In this document: positions 10,027 to 18,272 of the stretch, piece by piece
How positions within the stretch are numbered: the stretch's first letter is position 1
Layout: every line of letters starts with the position of its first letter
Notes under the pieces: model-generated
Told to the model about the DNA's origin: nothing
Database searches by the model: none
What the model saw: only the letters and a program-made list of their open reading frames with translations
From: Cytophagales bacterium
Lineage (GTDB): Bacteria; Bacteroidota; Bacteroidia; Cytophagales; Cytophagaceae
DNA: 47,134 bases
Direction: 5' to 3'
NCBI GenBank assembly: GCA_013297765.1
Contig: JAAFID010000005.1
Location: 1-47,134 of the forward strand
Translations under genes and position numbers: made by a program

Positions 10027-11496
10027 CTATTCTTTGATAAACTTAGCTGACTTATTACCAATTTTTACAAGGTAAATTCCTGCTTCATAAGAATTAAAAT
10101 CTATGATTTGCTGCATTTTATTCGTTTTTATTTCATAAACTAGCGTACCTATTGAGTTATAGATGCTGATTGTTTCCAGTAAATTGTAGCCTGAAAGAGT
10201 AAAAATGCCTACAGATGGATTGGGATAAATGTTTAGATTTTGGGTAATAGTGTTTCCCTTTAAATTTTTATAACCAGTTATTAGAGGGCATTTGGTATTG
10301 TCTATTCCCTGCCCTCCATCAGTTATTTTCCAACCTTTACTGATAAGCGTATTCCTCGCTGAAATGCTTTCTGCTGAGTACTTGCTGGAATCGCTATGAA
10401 AAGTTATATTTAATTGAACGTTTTGCGTTGCCCAACCAGTGAGCAAATTATTGTAATTTTCAGTACACAAGTTAGCTCCAGAAAACATATATCTCATATC
10501 TATTACATTCTTGATATTCCATGTGCCGATGGGTTGATTAAACGAAGTCGCATCACGAAACATCTGTTCCATATCGTAAACATTCTCTGTATTCCAGTTA
10601 CCAATAGGTTGATTAAAAGAAGTCGAAAAATAAAACATTTCTTTCATGCTGTTAACTTTGGAAGTTTGCCATTTGCCTAGTGGCTGATTAAAGGCTATAG
10701 CCGCAAAAAACATACCGGTCATATCGGTAACGCTTATAGTATTCCATGTATCTATAGGCATATTAAAGGCTTTAGCCCCATAAAACATGTTAATCATTTT
10801 GGTTACACTGCTGGTATTCCATGTTCCTATGAATTGGTTGAACGAATTAGTCCTTGCAAACATCCAATGCATATCTTTAACATTCCCTGTATTCCAACTA
10901 CCGATAGGTTGATTGAAAGAATCAGCTTCATAAAACATAGCGCTCATATCACTTACGCTCGAGGTATTCCATGTATCTATGGGCTGATTGAAAGCAGTAG
11001 CAAAAGAAAACATACCTGCCATATTAGTAACATTCGAAGTTTGCCATGTATTGATGGGGTGATTGAATGAGGTGGCTTCATAAAACATCCCGCTCAAATC
11101 AGTTATACTTGAGGGCAAATTTTTAGGTACAGATATTAGAGATGTCGCAGTTAAAAAGGCATAACTCAAACTAGTAAGACCAACTCCGTCCCAGCTTTCT
11201 ACACTAATGAGGTTAGGACCTAGGGGTATTTCACGACTTCCAAACCAACTTAATGTACCAGAGATAGTAACAGTAAATGAACCATTAACTGAATAAGTAT
11301 GTGTTTGTGAGCCAGCAGAGGTAAATATCTTTTTTGTGCTACCATCTCCCCAGTCAACTGTTGCGTTCACAGTACCGTTAAGTGGTAGTGCTATTTTCCT
11401 GTTAGAAGAATTTATTTGGTACTTCAGCACCATTTGTGCAAATAGCGACTGAGAATAGAAAAAAAGACTAGCAATAAGTGTAAAAAACTTTAGCAT
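10027..11496 (-). CDS. BspA-type leucine-rich-repeat surface protein, T9SS type A cargo
   Basis: The 489-residue protein has a signal peptide (MLKFFTLIASLFFYSQSLFA), a PKD-like N-terminal segment (VDWGDGS), then eight tandem 25-residue DUF285/BspA-type repeats with the core MF-x-x-A-x-x-FNQPI-x-x-WNT-x-x-V-x-x-M (about residues 135-335) and a degenerate ninth. The last ~75 residues, beginning NIYPNPSVGIFTL and ending YLVKIGNKSAKFIKE, form a type A Por-secretion tail, so it should be exported and attached to the surface. BspA-like repeats often mediate adhesion; the ligand is unknown. The gene lies downstream of the exporter operon on the same strand, between two copies of the hlyD 3' end, suggesting it is a later arrival there. 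Confidence 0.9.
   Translation of the reverse strand: MLKFFTLIASLFFYSQSLFAQMVLKYQINSSNRKIALPLNGTVNATVDWGDGSTKKIFTSAGSQTHTYSVNGSFTVTISGTLSWFGSREIPLGPNLISVESWDGVGLTSLSYAFLTATSLISVPKNLPSSITDLSGMFYEATSFNHPINTWQTSNVTNMAGMFSFATAFNQPIDTWNTSSVSDMSAMFYEADSFNQPIGSWNTGNVKDMHWMFARTNSFNQFIGTWNTSSVTKMINMFYGAKAFNMPIDTWNTISVTDMTGMFFAAIAFNQPLGKWQTSKVNSMKEMFYFSTSFNQPIGNWNTENVYDMEQMFRDATSFNQPIGTWNIKNVIDMRYMFSGANLCTENYNNLLTGWATQNVQLNITFHSDSSKYSAESISARNTLISKGWKITDGGQGIDNTKCPLITGYKNLKGNTITQNLNIYPNPSVGIFTLSGYNLLETISIYNSIGTLVYEIKTNKMQQIIDFNSYEAGIYLVKIGNKSAKFIKE
10494..11092 (-). repeat. 75-bp tandem repeats coding for BspA repeats
   Basis: Eight tandem 75-base units underlie the BspA repeats. Words such as the complement of TTCAATCAACC (FNQP) recur at 75-base spacing with synonymous and small coding differences. 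Such arrays can gain or lose units by recombination. Edges are approximate. Confidence 0.8.
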
Positions 11497-11616
11497 GGTA
11501 GAGATGTTTTAATTTATAAATTAGTTTGTTGAATTTAAGTGAAATATAAATGAAATAAAAGTTTGTACACTTTGTTCCTATTTGTATTATTAACCTCAAA
11601 AGGATAGAAAATCTTT

Positions 11617-11641
11617 GCAAGGCAACCCATTAGTTGCTTGC
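11617..11641 (-). terminator. Probable terminator of the exporter operon
   Basis: The arms GCAAGGCAAC (11617-11626) and GTTGCTTGC (11633-11641) pair with a single bulged base around a 6-base loop. The hairpin lies two bases past the HlyD stop codon, and the minus-strand sequence after it is moderately T-rich. The T-tract is interrupted, so efficiency is uncertain. If it works, it separates the exporter operon from the BspA gene. Confidence 0.5.
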
Positions 11642-11643
11642 GA

Positions 11644-12771
11644 CTACTTTTTCTTCTCCTTCTCCTTATCATCTTCCGATGGGGCAAATACTTTGATTTT
11701 TTCGCCTTTGGCAATTCCAGAAATTATTTCGGTATTGATGCCATCAGAGATACCTGTTTTGATCATTCTTTTTTCAAACACGTCTTTTGCTTTTTCTACT
11801 TCCACCATTACCGTATCGGTTTTGTACTGAATCAGGCTTTCTTTTATGGCAAATACATTGTTCTTTTTTTCCAGCACTATGTCGGCATTGGCACTGTAGC
11901 CTGCACGTATAAACTGATTTTCTTTCAGCATTACTCGGGCTTTTATTTCAAACTGTATAGCCCCTCTGCCATCTTTGTCTAGCGTTTTTCCTTTGGGTGA
12001 AATGTAATCCAAAACCGCTCTAAAGGTATCGCCTTCTATAGCACCAATCGTTACAAGCAAATCCATGCCTTTCCTGATTTTGCCTACTTCTGATTCGTCT
12101 ATTTTGCCTGTGAATTGCATCTTGTCCATTTCGGCAATAGAGGCAATGGTAGTACCGTCGTTGAAATTATTTGATTCTATCACATTCTTACCCACTTTGA
12201 ATGGTACGTCCAGCACCATTCCTGAAATAGTAGTTTTGATAAGCGTATTGGTAGCATTGCCCATGCGTTTAGAAATTCCATCTCTTACCAATTGTAGGTT
12301 GTCTTGGGCGGTGTTCATTTCTTCTTGTGCTGTTTTGTATGTCAATTCTGACTGTTGCAATTCAGAAAGGGCAATTACTTTTTGGTCAAGCAATGCCTTC
12401 AATCTTTCGTAATTTATTTTTGCATTTTCAAAAGCGATTTTTGATTTACTCAGTCTGTCTTCGGCACTGTTCAGATTAATCATATTAGGAATAATGCGTA
12501 CCCTAGCGATGATGTCTCCCTTCTTTACATGCTGCCCTGCCTCTACAAATATTTCTTCCAAAATACCTGAAACGATAGATTTTATTTCTACCTCTTTCTC
12601 TGGAGCAACTGTGCCAGAGGCAACGGTCTTCTTGACTATGGTGGTGGTATATGGCAATTCAGTGGTGTAGGCAACAGGTTTCGGTTTCGACTTGGAATAC
12701 AAAAAATAAAAAGTCCAGCCAAACAATCCTAAAAGTGCTATGCCAATAAATATTTTAAAAAACTTTTTCAT
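11644..12771 (-). CDS. HlyD/MacA-like periplasmic adaptor subunit of an efflux system
   Basis: The 375-residue protein has one N-terminal membrane anchor (about 7-26), a biotinyl-lipoyl-like half motif (VSGILEEIFVEAGQHVKKGD), an alpha-helical hairpin (about 100-170), the second lipoyl half (TTISGMVLDVPFKVGKNV) and beta-barrel and membrane-proximal domains. This is the standard membrane-fusion-protein layout of MacA and RND adaptors. It ends in a charged lysine-rich tail. It is the last gene of the cluster ATPase, permease, permease, adaptor and should bridge the permeases to an outer-membrane TolC-like channel, which is not in this window. The substrate is unknown. A copy of its 3' end lies about 1.7 kb downstream. 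Confidence 0.92.
   Translation of the reverse strand: MKKFFKIFIGIALLGLFGWTFYFLYSKSKPKPVAYTTELPYTTTIVKKTVASGTVAPEKEVEIKSIVSGILEEIFVEAGQHVKKGDIIARVRIIPNMINLNSAEDRLSKSKIAFENAKINYERLKALLDQKVIALSELQQSELTYKTAQEEMNTAQDNLQLVRDGISKRMGNATNTLIKTTISGMVLDVPFKVGKNVIESNNFNDGTTIASIAEMDKMQFTGKIDESEVGKIRKGMDLLVTIGAIEGDTFRAVLDYISPKGKTLDKDGRGAIQFEIKARVMLKENQFIRAGYSANADIVLEKKNNVFAIKESLIQYKTDTVMVEVEKAKDVFEKRMIKTGISDGINTEIISGIAKGEKIKVFAPSEDDKEKEKKK
11663..11707 (-). repeat. Direct repeat, proximal copy (inside hlyD 3' end)
   Basis: This segment of the intact adaptor gene is identical over 45 bases to 9956-10000. Recombination between the two copies would remove the BspA gene and still leave an hlyD gene with a nearly normal tail (inference). 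Confidence 0.92.
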
Positions 12772-12804
12772 AATCTTTAATTTTTCTTTCTGTTGATATT
12801 AATT

Positions 12805-14067
12805 TTATTCTGCTCTTAATGCTTCTACTGGTTTTATGCTCAATGCTCTTTGGGCGGGTATTAAGCCTGCAAATATTCCCGAAACTACCAACACCGTAAG
12901 GGCTATGATGGCAATATTCAAATCGACCCCTGGGTTTTTGAAGAATACTTCTTTGCCATCCGATGGTGCTTTCTCAATAAGATTATTGATAAGTTCAAGC
13001 AACCCAATACCACAGACTATGCCTATATAGCCTGCCAGCGAGGTCAGCACTACCGACTCCATAATGATTTGGCTCACGATAGCAAAAGGTGTTGCACCTA
13101 TTGCCCGACGAATCCCTATTTCTTTGGTGCGTTCTTTTATAATCACGAGCATAATGTTACTGACCCCAATGACACCAGCTACCAGCGTAAGGATACCTAC
13201 AAACCAAGACAGCCATTTCATACCTACAAAAAGATTATTGATACGGTTGTATTCTTCTTCCAAATTCCAAGAACCCAATGCCTGTGCATCGTCGGGGTGT
13301 ATTTTGTGGCGTTCTTTCAGTAGTTTTAGTACTTTCTTCTGCACGTCTGATGCTTTTACATTTGGCTGTGCGGTGATGCCAAACCAACCTACTTTTTTGC
13401 CCATGTTGAAGGTGTATTGAAAGGTAGAAAATGGTACGGTGATAGATTCTACCTGCTCGTCGTCCGCTCGGCTAGGTTTTTTAAGCAAGCCTACTACTAA
13501 AAAATTTACTTCATTTACTTGTATAAATTTGCCTAATGGATCTTCATTTTTTGCAAACAAAATTTCATAAACTTTTTGTCCTATCACGGCTACTTTTCGC
13601 TTGTCTGTAATGTCGGCTTGATTTATAAATCTTCCTTTTTGCAATTTATAGGTTTCTATTTGGGCATATTCAGGATAATCGCCACTCAGTTTAAAACTGC
13701 CTTCTTTTGTACCACGCATTACTTTTGTAGAGCCGAAAAAATCACCCAATCGATGTCTAGGTGCTATTACATTAACTTCTTTAATATTTTTTTTGATAGC
13801 TTCTAAGTCATCGTTGTCAAAGTCTACTCTTCTACCAGGTTTAAAACCTTTGTACTCTTTGGTAGTAGATTGTACCCAAACAAACACACTGTTAGATGCC
13901 CACGAGTCGAAGCCAGCGTTTACACCATTCTGCATACCATTGCCCGCACCCAGCATGATGAGTAGCATAAATATTCCCCAAAAAACACCAAATGCAGTAA
14001 GAAAAGTACGCAGCTTGTTGCGGCTAAGTGTAGCGTATATTTCTTGCCATTTGTCTAGGTCAAACAT
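12805..14067 (-). CDS. MacB-like ABC transporter permease (second of two)
   Basis: The 420-residue protein has the MacB/FtsX-type topology: a first membrane helix (about 20-45; TFLTAFGVFWGIFMLLIML), a large periplasmic MacB_PCD domain (about 50-280), then three C-terminal helices including the conserved cytoplasmic stretch NIMLVIIKERTKEIGIRRAI and an ending in ALRAE. It is paralogous to the permease at 14306-15550; both start MFDLDKWQEIY. The two probably form a heterodimer served by the shared ATPase. The start ATG lies only three bases from a heptamer repeat array that fills the normal ribosome-binding position, so translation may be weak or coupled. Confidence 0.92.
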   Translation of the reverse strand: MFDLDKWQEIYATLSRNKLRTFLTAFGVFWGIFMLLIMLGAGNGMQNGVNAGFDSWASNSVFVWVQSTTKEYKGFKPGRRVDFDNDDLEAIKKNIKEVNVIAPRHRLGDFFGSTKVMRGTKEGSFKLSGDYPEYAQIETYKLQKGRFINQADITDKRKVAVIGQKVYEILFAKNEDPLGKFIQVNEVNFLVVGLLKKPSRADDEQVESITVPFSTFQYTFNMGKKVGWFGITAQPNVKASDVQKKVLKLLKERHKIHPDDAQALGSWNLEEEYNRINNLFVGMKWLSWFVGILTLVAGVIGVSNIMLVIIKERTKEIGIRRAIGATPFAIVSQIIMESVVLTSLAGYIGIVCGIGLLELINNLIEKAPSDGKEVFFKNPGVDLNIAIIALTVLVVSGIFAGLIPAQRALSIKPVEALRAE

Positions 14068-14070
14068 GTT

Positions 14071-14101
14071 ATGAATTATGAATTATGAATTATGAATTAT
14101 G
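14071..14101. repeat. Heptamer tandem array (ATGAATT)n before the permease start
   Basis: Four perfect ATGAATT units plus three bases, ending three bases upstream of the minus-strand permease start codon (14067). On the mRNA it reads as repeated CATAATT. It is complementary to parts of the array at 14245-14304. Confidence 0.93.
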
Positions 14102-14244
14102 TTTGAATATTGGTGATAGTGATGAGCTAATATATTATTAGTGGAAGTATGTTAAAGAACCAATTTTAAATCTTGAAACCATAATTTATATACTTAATTT
14201 TAAATTACTTACTTAATTATCTATTTACCTATTTACTAATTAAT

Positions 14245-14304
14245 AACTTATAACTTATAACTTATAACTTATAACTTATAACTTATAATTCATAACTCAT
14301 AACT
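14245..14304. repeat. Heptamer tandem array (AACTTAT)n after the first permease stop
   Basis: Six perfect AACTTAT units followed by the variants AATTCAT and AACTCAT, ending one base from the stop codon of the first permease gene (14306-14308). AATTCAT is the exact reverse complement of the ATGAATT unit of the other array. The 143 bases between the arrays are AT-rich and show no ORF. Confidence 0.93.
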
Positions 14305-14305
14305 T

Positions 14306-15550
14306 CTATTCATCTCTTAATGCTACCACTGGCGGTATCTGTGCGGCACGCCTGGCTGGAATAAACCCAGCCAATGCCCCAGAAAACACCAGCAATATTA
14401 CCGCTGCTACGGCTACATTAAAATTTATTTCTGGATTGGTAAATACTTCTTTGCTTACATCAGAGCTTTGCAACCATAAGTTAATCGCCTGCACCACGCC
14501 AACACCCAATGCCAAACCTATGTACCCAAAAACAGAAGTAATGACCACGGCCTCTTGAACTATCAAAGTTATAATAGACCATGGCGTAGCCCCTAGTGCC
14601 TTGCGGATGCCAATTTCTTTGGTGCGGTCTTTTACAACTATAATCATGATATTACTAACACCTACAATGCCTGCAATGATGGTACCCATACCTATTACCC
14701 AAACAAATAATTGAATGCCTGCAAACAGCCCGCCCAGCATGGTGAGCAATTCTGCAAAGTTAAACACCCATACCGCCTTAGGGTCTTTGGGGTCAAATAA
14801 ATGTTTGCTACCCAGAATTTGCTTTACTTTCGTCACCGTTTCGTTGCTGTTGTTGGCATCGGTGTTTTTTAAAGCCAACTTGATATTGTCAAACTCATTG
14901 CCTCCATTAAAAATCAACTGAGCGGTACTAAATGGCACAAAAATACGCCCTTGCCGCCACGGTCTGCCTTGATCTTTAAAGTATCCAATCACTTGAAAGG
15001 GGACACCTTTTAGTATAAAATATTTGCCTACACACGATTCTTTTTTAAATAAGGCTTCATATACATTGAACCCAATTACGGCTACTTTTCGCTTTTGGGC
15101 TACATCATTGTCATTTAGAAATCTACCTTCAGTAATATTAATTTTTTCAATATCTATAAAACCAGCATGGCAAGCCATTACCTGAAAAGATCCTTCATTT
15201 TTTTTGTAAGAAACATAGTTATCGCCCCAGGCATAAAACAAAGCTGTTATTTGGTCTAGGTTGGCAATGTTTTGTTTGATGTTTTTGATATCTTCTTCTA
15301 CAAAATGAATTTTACGACCAGGTTTCATTCCCTTGTAATTCAAACTAGTTTCCCCACTGCCAATTTCAATCATAGATGGACTCATGTTCGCAAAATTACT
15401 TTTTACTCCATTCTCGAAACCCTTGCCTGCCGCAAGCAATATCACCAACATAAATATGCCCCAAGCCACACTGAAACCAGTGAGGAATGTGCGCAATTTG
15501 TTTTTACTGAGGGTAAAATATATTTCTTGCCACTTGTCTAGGTCAAACAT
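14306..15550 (-). CDS. MacB-like ABC transporter permease (first of two)
   Basis: The 414-residue MacB/FtsX-type permease has an N-terminal helix (TFLTGFSVAWGIFMLVILLA), a periplasmic domain and three C-terminal helices around NIMIIVVKDRTKEIGIRKAL, ending ALRDE. Its N-terminus is nearly the same as that of the next gene, which points to an old tandem duplication. It follows the ATPase gene with a 14-base gap, so it is surely in the same operon. Inferred role: with the second permease and the HlyD adaptor, ATP-driven export or extraction across the envelope. Confidence 0.92.
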   Translation of the reverse strand: MFDLDKWQEIYFTLSKNKLRTFLTGFSVAWGIFMLVILLAAGKGFENGVKSNFANMSPSMIEIGSGETSLNYKGMKPGRKIHFVEEDIKNIKQNIANLDQITALFYAWGDNYVSYKKNEGSFQVMACHAGFIDIEKINITEGRFLNDNDVAQKRKVAVIGFNVYEALFKKESCVGKYFILKGVPFQVIGYFKDQGRPWRQGRIFVPFSTAQLIFNGGNEFDNIKLALKNTDANNSNETVTKVKQILGSKHLFDPKDPKAVWVFNFAELLTMLGGLFAGIQLFVWVIGMGTIIAGIVGVSNIMIIVVKDRTKEIGIRKALGATPWSIITLIVQEAVVITSVFGYIGLALGVGVVQAINLWLQSSDVSKEVFTNPEINFNVAVAAVILLVFSGALAGFIPARRAAQIPPVVALRDE

Positions 15551-15564
15551 AATTGCTTTCTATG

Positions 15565-16230
15565 TTATTGGCTAATGATGATTCCATCTTTCAGTCGAAT
15601 GATGCGCTGGGTCTTCTCTGCTACTTCGTTTTCGTGGGTTACTATTACTATGGTAAGGCCTTGCTTGTGTAGGTCTTTGAGTATCTCCATCACGTCTTCC
15701 GATGTTTTAGAATCCAATGCCCCCGTAGGCTCATCGGCAAGAATTACTTTGGGCTGTGATATTAATGCTCTAGCGATGGCTACCCGCTGCTTTTGCCCAC
15801 CCGACAATTCGGAAGGCATGTGATTGGCCCAATCTCGTAGCCCCATTTTGTCCAAATATTCAAGTGCCAATTCATTGCGTTTGTTACGCCCTACACCTTG
15901 ATAATACAGGGGAAGTGCCACATTTTCCATAGCATTTTTAAAAGCAAGCAAATTGAAAGATTGAAATATAAATCCTAAAAATTTATTTCTATAATGAGCT
16001 GCCTTGGTTTCAGAAAGATTTTTTATTAACGTATCGTTAAGGTAGTAACTACCCTCGTCGTAATTGTCAAGTATCCCCAAAATATTGAGCATCGTAGATT
16101 TGCCCGACCCCGACGAACCCATGATAGACACCAACTCGCCATTTTTAATATGAATATCTATACCTTTAAGAACGTGCATGGCACTAGCCCCCATGTGGTA
16201 CGACTTATGAATTCCTGACAATTTAATCAT
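15565..16230 (-). CDS. MacB/LolD-type ABC transporter ATP-binding protein
   Basis: The 221-residue cytoplasmic ATPase shows a Walker A motif (GSSGSGKST), Q-loop (FQSFNL), signature (LSGGQKQRVAIARAL), Walker B (VILADEPTGALD) and switch histidine (IVIVTHE). Its length and sequence fit the MacB/LolD/FtsE class that energises FtsX-like permeases. It is the first gene of the exporter operon; the two permeases and the HlyD adaptor follow. Confidence 0.95.
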   Translation of the reverse strand: MIKLSGIHKSYHMGASAMHVLKGIDIHIKNGELVSIMGSSGSGKSTMLNILGILDNYDEGSYYLNDTLIKNLSETKAAHYRNKFLGFIFQSFNLLAFKNAMENVALPLYYQGVGRNKRNELALEYLDKMGLRDWANHMPSELSGGQKQRVAIARALISQPKVILADEPTGALDSKTSEDVMEILKDLHKQGLTIVIVTHENEVAEKTQRIIRLKDGIIISQ

Positions 16231-16260
16231 GAGTGAATGGCAAAAATGGGGTTAAAAATT

Positions 16261-16431
16261 TTATCGGATTGCATGGAGCGTTAATGAAGGAATTATCGAC
16301 CAGGTTAAATCATTGACTAAGTTTCTATTTGCATCAACATGGCTTAATTTTGACGAATTGTAAGCACTTCTAGCTAAAAAACCTGGGGCAAGAATAATAA
16401 AAAGTAGTATAGTTGTGAAAGCAAAATTCAT
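16261..16431 (-). CDS. 56-residue membrane ORF, possibly a truncated remnant
   Basis: The ORF begins MNFAFTTILLFIILAPGFLA, a hydrophobic helix with the PG-F pattern seen at the start of larger integral membrane proteins. It continues through WSIIPSLTLHAI, which looks like the start of a second helix, then stops at TAA 30 bases before the exporter ATPase. That abrupt end suggests the N-terminus of a larger gene cut off when the exporter operon became its neighbour, but a genuine small membrane protein is possible. It starts five bases after the stop of the 56-residue ORF upstream, so the two form a translational unit. The family is not firmly recognised. Confidence 0.5.
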   Translation of the reverse strand: MNFAFTTILLFIILAPGFLARSAYNSSKLSHVDANRNLVNDLTWSIIPSLTLHAIR

Positions 16432-16436
16432 ACTAA

Positions 16437-16607
16437 CTACCCTAGTTCTCTTACTCTAAAATATTTTTCACCAATTTTGATTAGTTGAGTTTGCCCACTC
16501 GTAGAACTTATTTTATGTGCAATTCTCACTAATCCACTACCAACCTCAGGGCTTCTGAATGATATCAGTTTAGTTGATTTTTCTTTGGGTTCGTTTATTT
16601 TACTCAT
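16437..16607 (-). CDS. 56-residue hydrophilic small ORF, unknown
   Basis: An ATG-initiated ORF of 56 residues (starts MSKINEPKEKSTKL, ends KYFRVRELG) on the strand of its neighbours. It has normal-looking codon use, a basic polar composition, no signal peptide and no membrane helix. It fills a gap that otherwise has no gene and is followed five bases later by the small membrane ORF. Pairing of a small soluble and a small membrane protein is the only functional hint. It could also be non-coding. Confidence 0.45.
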   Translation of the reverse strand: MSKINEPKEKSTKLISFRSPEVGSGLVRIAHKISSTSGQTQLIKIGEKYFRVRELG

Positions 16608-16685
16608 AATTTAAAGTTATATCTTTTTAAATATTATACAAATTGATTCTTTAAAATTATGGATAGAAGTCCCAAACTGTAGATT

Positions 16686-17459
16686 TTACATCGTGAATAC
16701 ATCAGCATCCAAATCTGCTGGAAATTTATTGCGAAATGCCACAAGAGAATCATAGTGCAGGGTATGCGTGTGTACTATTTCATCATTTGATTTGTAAAAT
16801 AGTGATTCTCCTTTAAAATCAATTACGGTCGAGTTGCCTAGGTAATTTACTTCATTGCCATCATTGCCTATTCTATTTACGCCTACTACATAGCTTATAT
16901 TTTCTATGGCTCTTGCTTTTAGCAAAGTATCCCAAGCGATTATTCTTGCAGTAGGCCAGTTGGCAACATATAGCAATACATCGTATTCATTTTTTACATT
17001 TCTGCTCCATACTGGGAAACGCAAATCATAACAAATGAGTGGGCATATTTTCCAACCTTTTATTTCTGTAATTATTTTCTTTGTGCCAAATGAATACACC
17101 TCATTTTCTGATGCCATACGAAACAAATGACGCTTGTCGTAATACTGATATACTCCCGTAGGTTGCATCCACACCAGTCTATTAAAATATTGGTTTTGCT
17201 CTTTTACAATATAGCTGCCAGTGACTACTGCATTGGTTTGTGCTGCCATTTGTTTCATCCACTTCATAGTGGTTAGGTTCATGGGTTCGGCATGTTTTGC
17301 AGCGTTCATAGTAAAGCCTGTGGTAAACATTTCGGGCAATACTATCATGTCTGTTTCGGTATGGTGCTGCCATATTTTTTCCTCCAGCATACCCATATTG
17401 GCGGTGGGCGATTCCCAATGCAAGGCTGTTTGTACTAGTGTAACTTTTAAATCTTGCAT
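16686..17459 (-). CDS. Carbon-nitrogen hydrolase, omega-amidase (YafV/Nit2-like)
   Basis: The 257-residue nitrilase-superfamily enzyme has the catalytic triad visible as Glu43 (VLPEMF), Lys109 (YYDKRHLF) and Cys143 (PLICYDLRFP). YafV/Nit2-type members hydrolyse alpha-ketoglutaramate or ketosuccinamate to the keto acid and ammonia, a repair step after glutamine transamination. The short length, LPEMFTTGF and CYDLRFPVW favour this subgroup over true nitrilases, though the substrate is inferred. The ATG start gives the normal first strand (KVTLVQ). Peptide deformylase lies 51 bases upstream on the same strand. Confidence 0.9.
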   Translation of the reverse strand: MQDLKVTLVQTALHWESPTANMGMLEEKIWQHHTETDMIVLPEMFTTGFTMNAAKHAEPMNLTTMKWMKQMAAQTNAVVTGSYIVKEQNQYFNRLVWMQPTGVYQYYDKRHLFRMASENEVYSFGTKKIITEIKGWKICPLICYDLRFPVWSRNVKNEYDVLLYVANWPTARIIAWDTLLKARAIENISYVVGVNRIGNDGNEVNYLGNSTVIDFKGESLFYKSNDEIVHTHTLHYDSLVAFRNKFPADLDADVFTM

Positions 17460-17510
17460 TGGAAATATTGATCAGTAATTTTTATTCATTCAAATATTTT
17501 TGACCTAAAA

Positions 17511-18101
17511 TTATTTTTTCAATGGAAATTTCATTCTATAACTAGCATCGGTATTGCCTTTGCTGATGTTGCTTAACTTTTTTTTGAGTAGTTGTTTTTT
17601 TAAGCTAGATAGATGGTCAACAAAAAGTACACCCTCAATATGATCGTACTCGTGCTGAATGATGCGGGCAGCAAACCCATCGTAGGTTTCGGTATGCTCT
17701 ACCCAATGTTCATCAAAATAATGAATTCTTAAATTAGGCGCACGATATACATCGCCACGAACGCCAGGAATGCTTAGGCAGCCTTCTTCGTAAGCCCACT
17801 CGTCGCCCCATTCTTCTTCTATCGTGGGGTTTATAAATACTTTTTTAAAATCAATTTTTAGGAGTGTTTTTTTTTCTGTTTCGTCTTCATCGTCTTCATC
17901 ATCGAGTAGCGGTGCGGCATCGGCTACAAACATACGAAGGTTCATTCCTATTTGCGGTGCAGCCAGCCCTACGCCACGTGCATTATACATGGTTTCAAAC
18001 ATATCTTCGGCAAGCTTTACTACATCTAGTTCGCCTTGTACTATATCTTGACCTACTTTTTTTAAAACGGCGTCGCCATAGGCAACTATAGGGTATATCA
18101 T
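17511..18101 (-). CDS. def: Peptide deformylase
   Basis: The 196-residue enzyme removes the N-formyl group from nascent proteins at the ribosome. All three family motifs are present: GVGLAAPQIG, EGCLSIPGV and QHEYDHIEG, giving the Cys and two His metal ligands and the catalytic Glu. An in-frame extension to 18221 exists, but its 40 residues are not deformylase-like; the ATG at 18101 gives the standard start MIYPIVAYGD. A very acidic insert (LLDDEDDEDETEK) sits between motifs 1 and 2 where most enzymes have a short loop, and the C-terminus is basic. Confidence 0.96.
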   Translation of the reverse strand: MIYPIVAYGDAVLKKVGQDIVQGELDVVKLAEDMFETMYNARGVGLAAPQIGMNLRMFVADAAPLLDDEDDEDETEKKTLLKIDFKKVFINPTIEEEWGDEWAYEEGCLSIPGVRGDVYRAPNLRIHYFDEHWVEHTETYDGFAARIIQHEYDHIEGVLFVDHLSSLKKQLLKKKLSNISKGNTDASYRMKFPLKK

Positions 18102-18272
18102 AATAATGAAAATTGGGTACAAATATAATATATCATAGCTACTGCCCATCATATTTTTAATCTTTGCGATGATGGTCATGATAATTATGACATTGAAATA
18201 ATTTTTAAAGTTACAACACATTAAAAATTTAAAAAAAATAGGTATAATTATTTATATATTAATTGTATTGCC

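Noticed and set aside
18102-18221. Longer start for peptide deformylase
   Set aside because: The 40 extra residues are not part of the deformylase fold; the ATG at 18101 gives the standard N-terminus.
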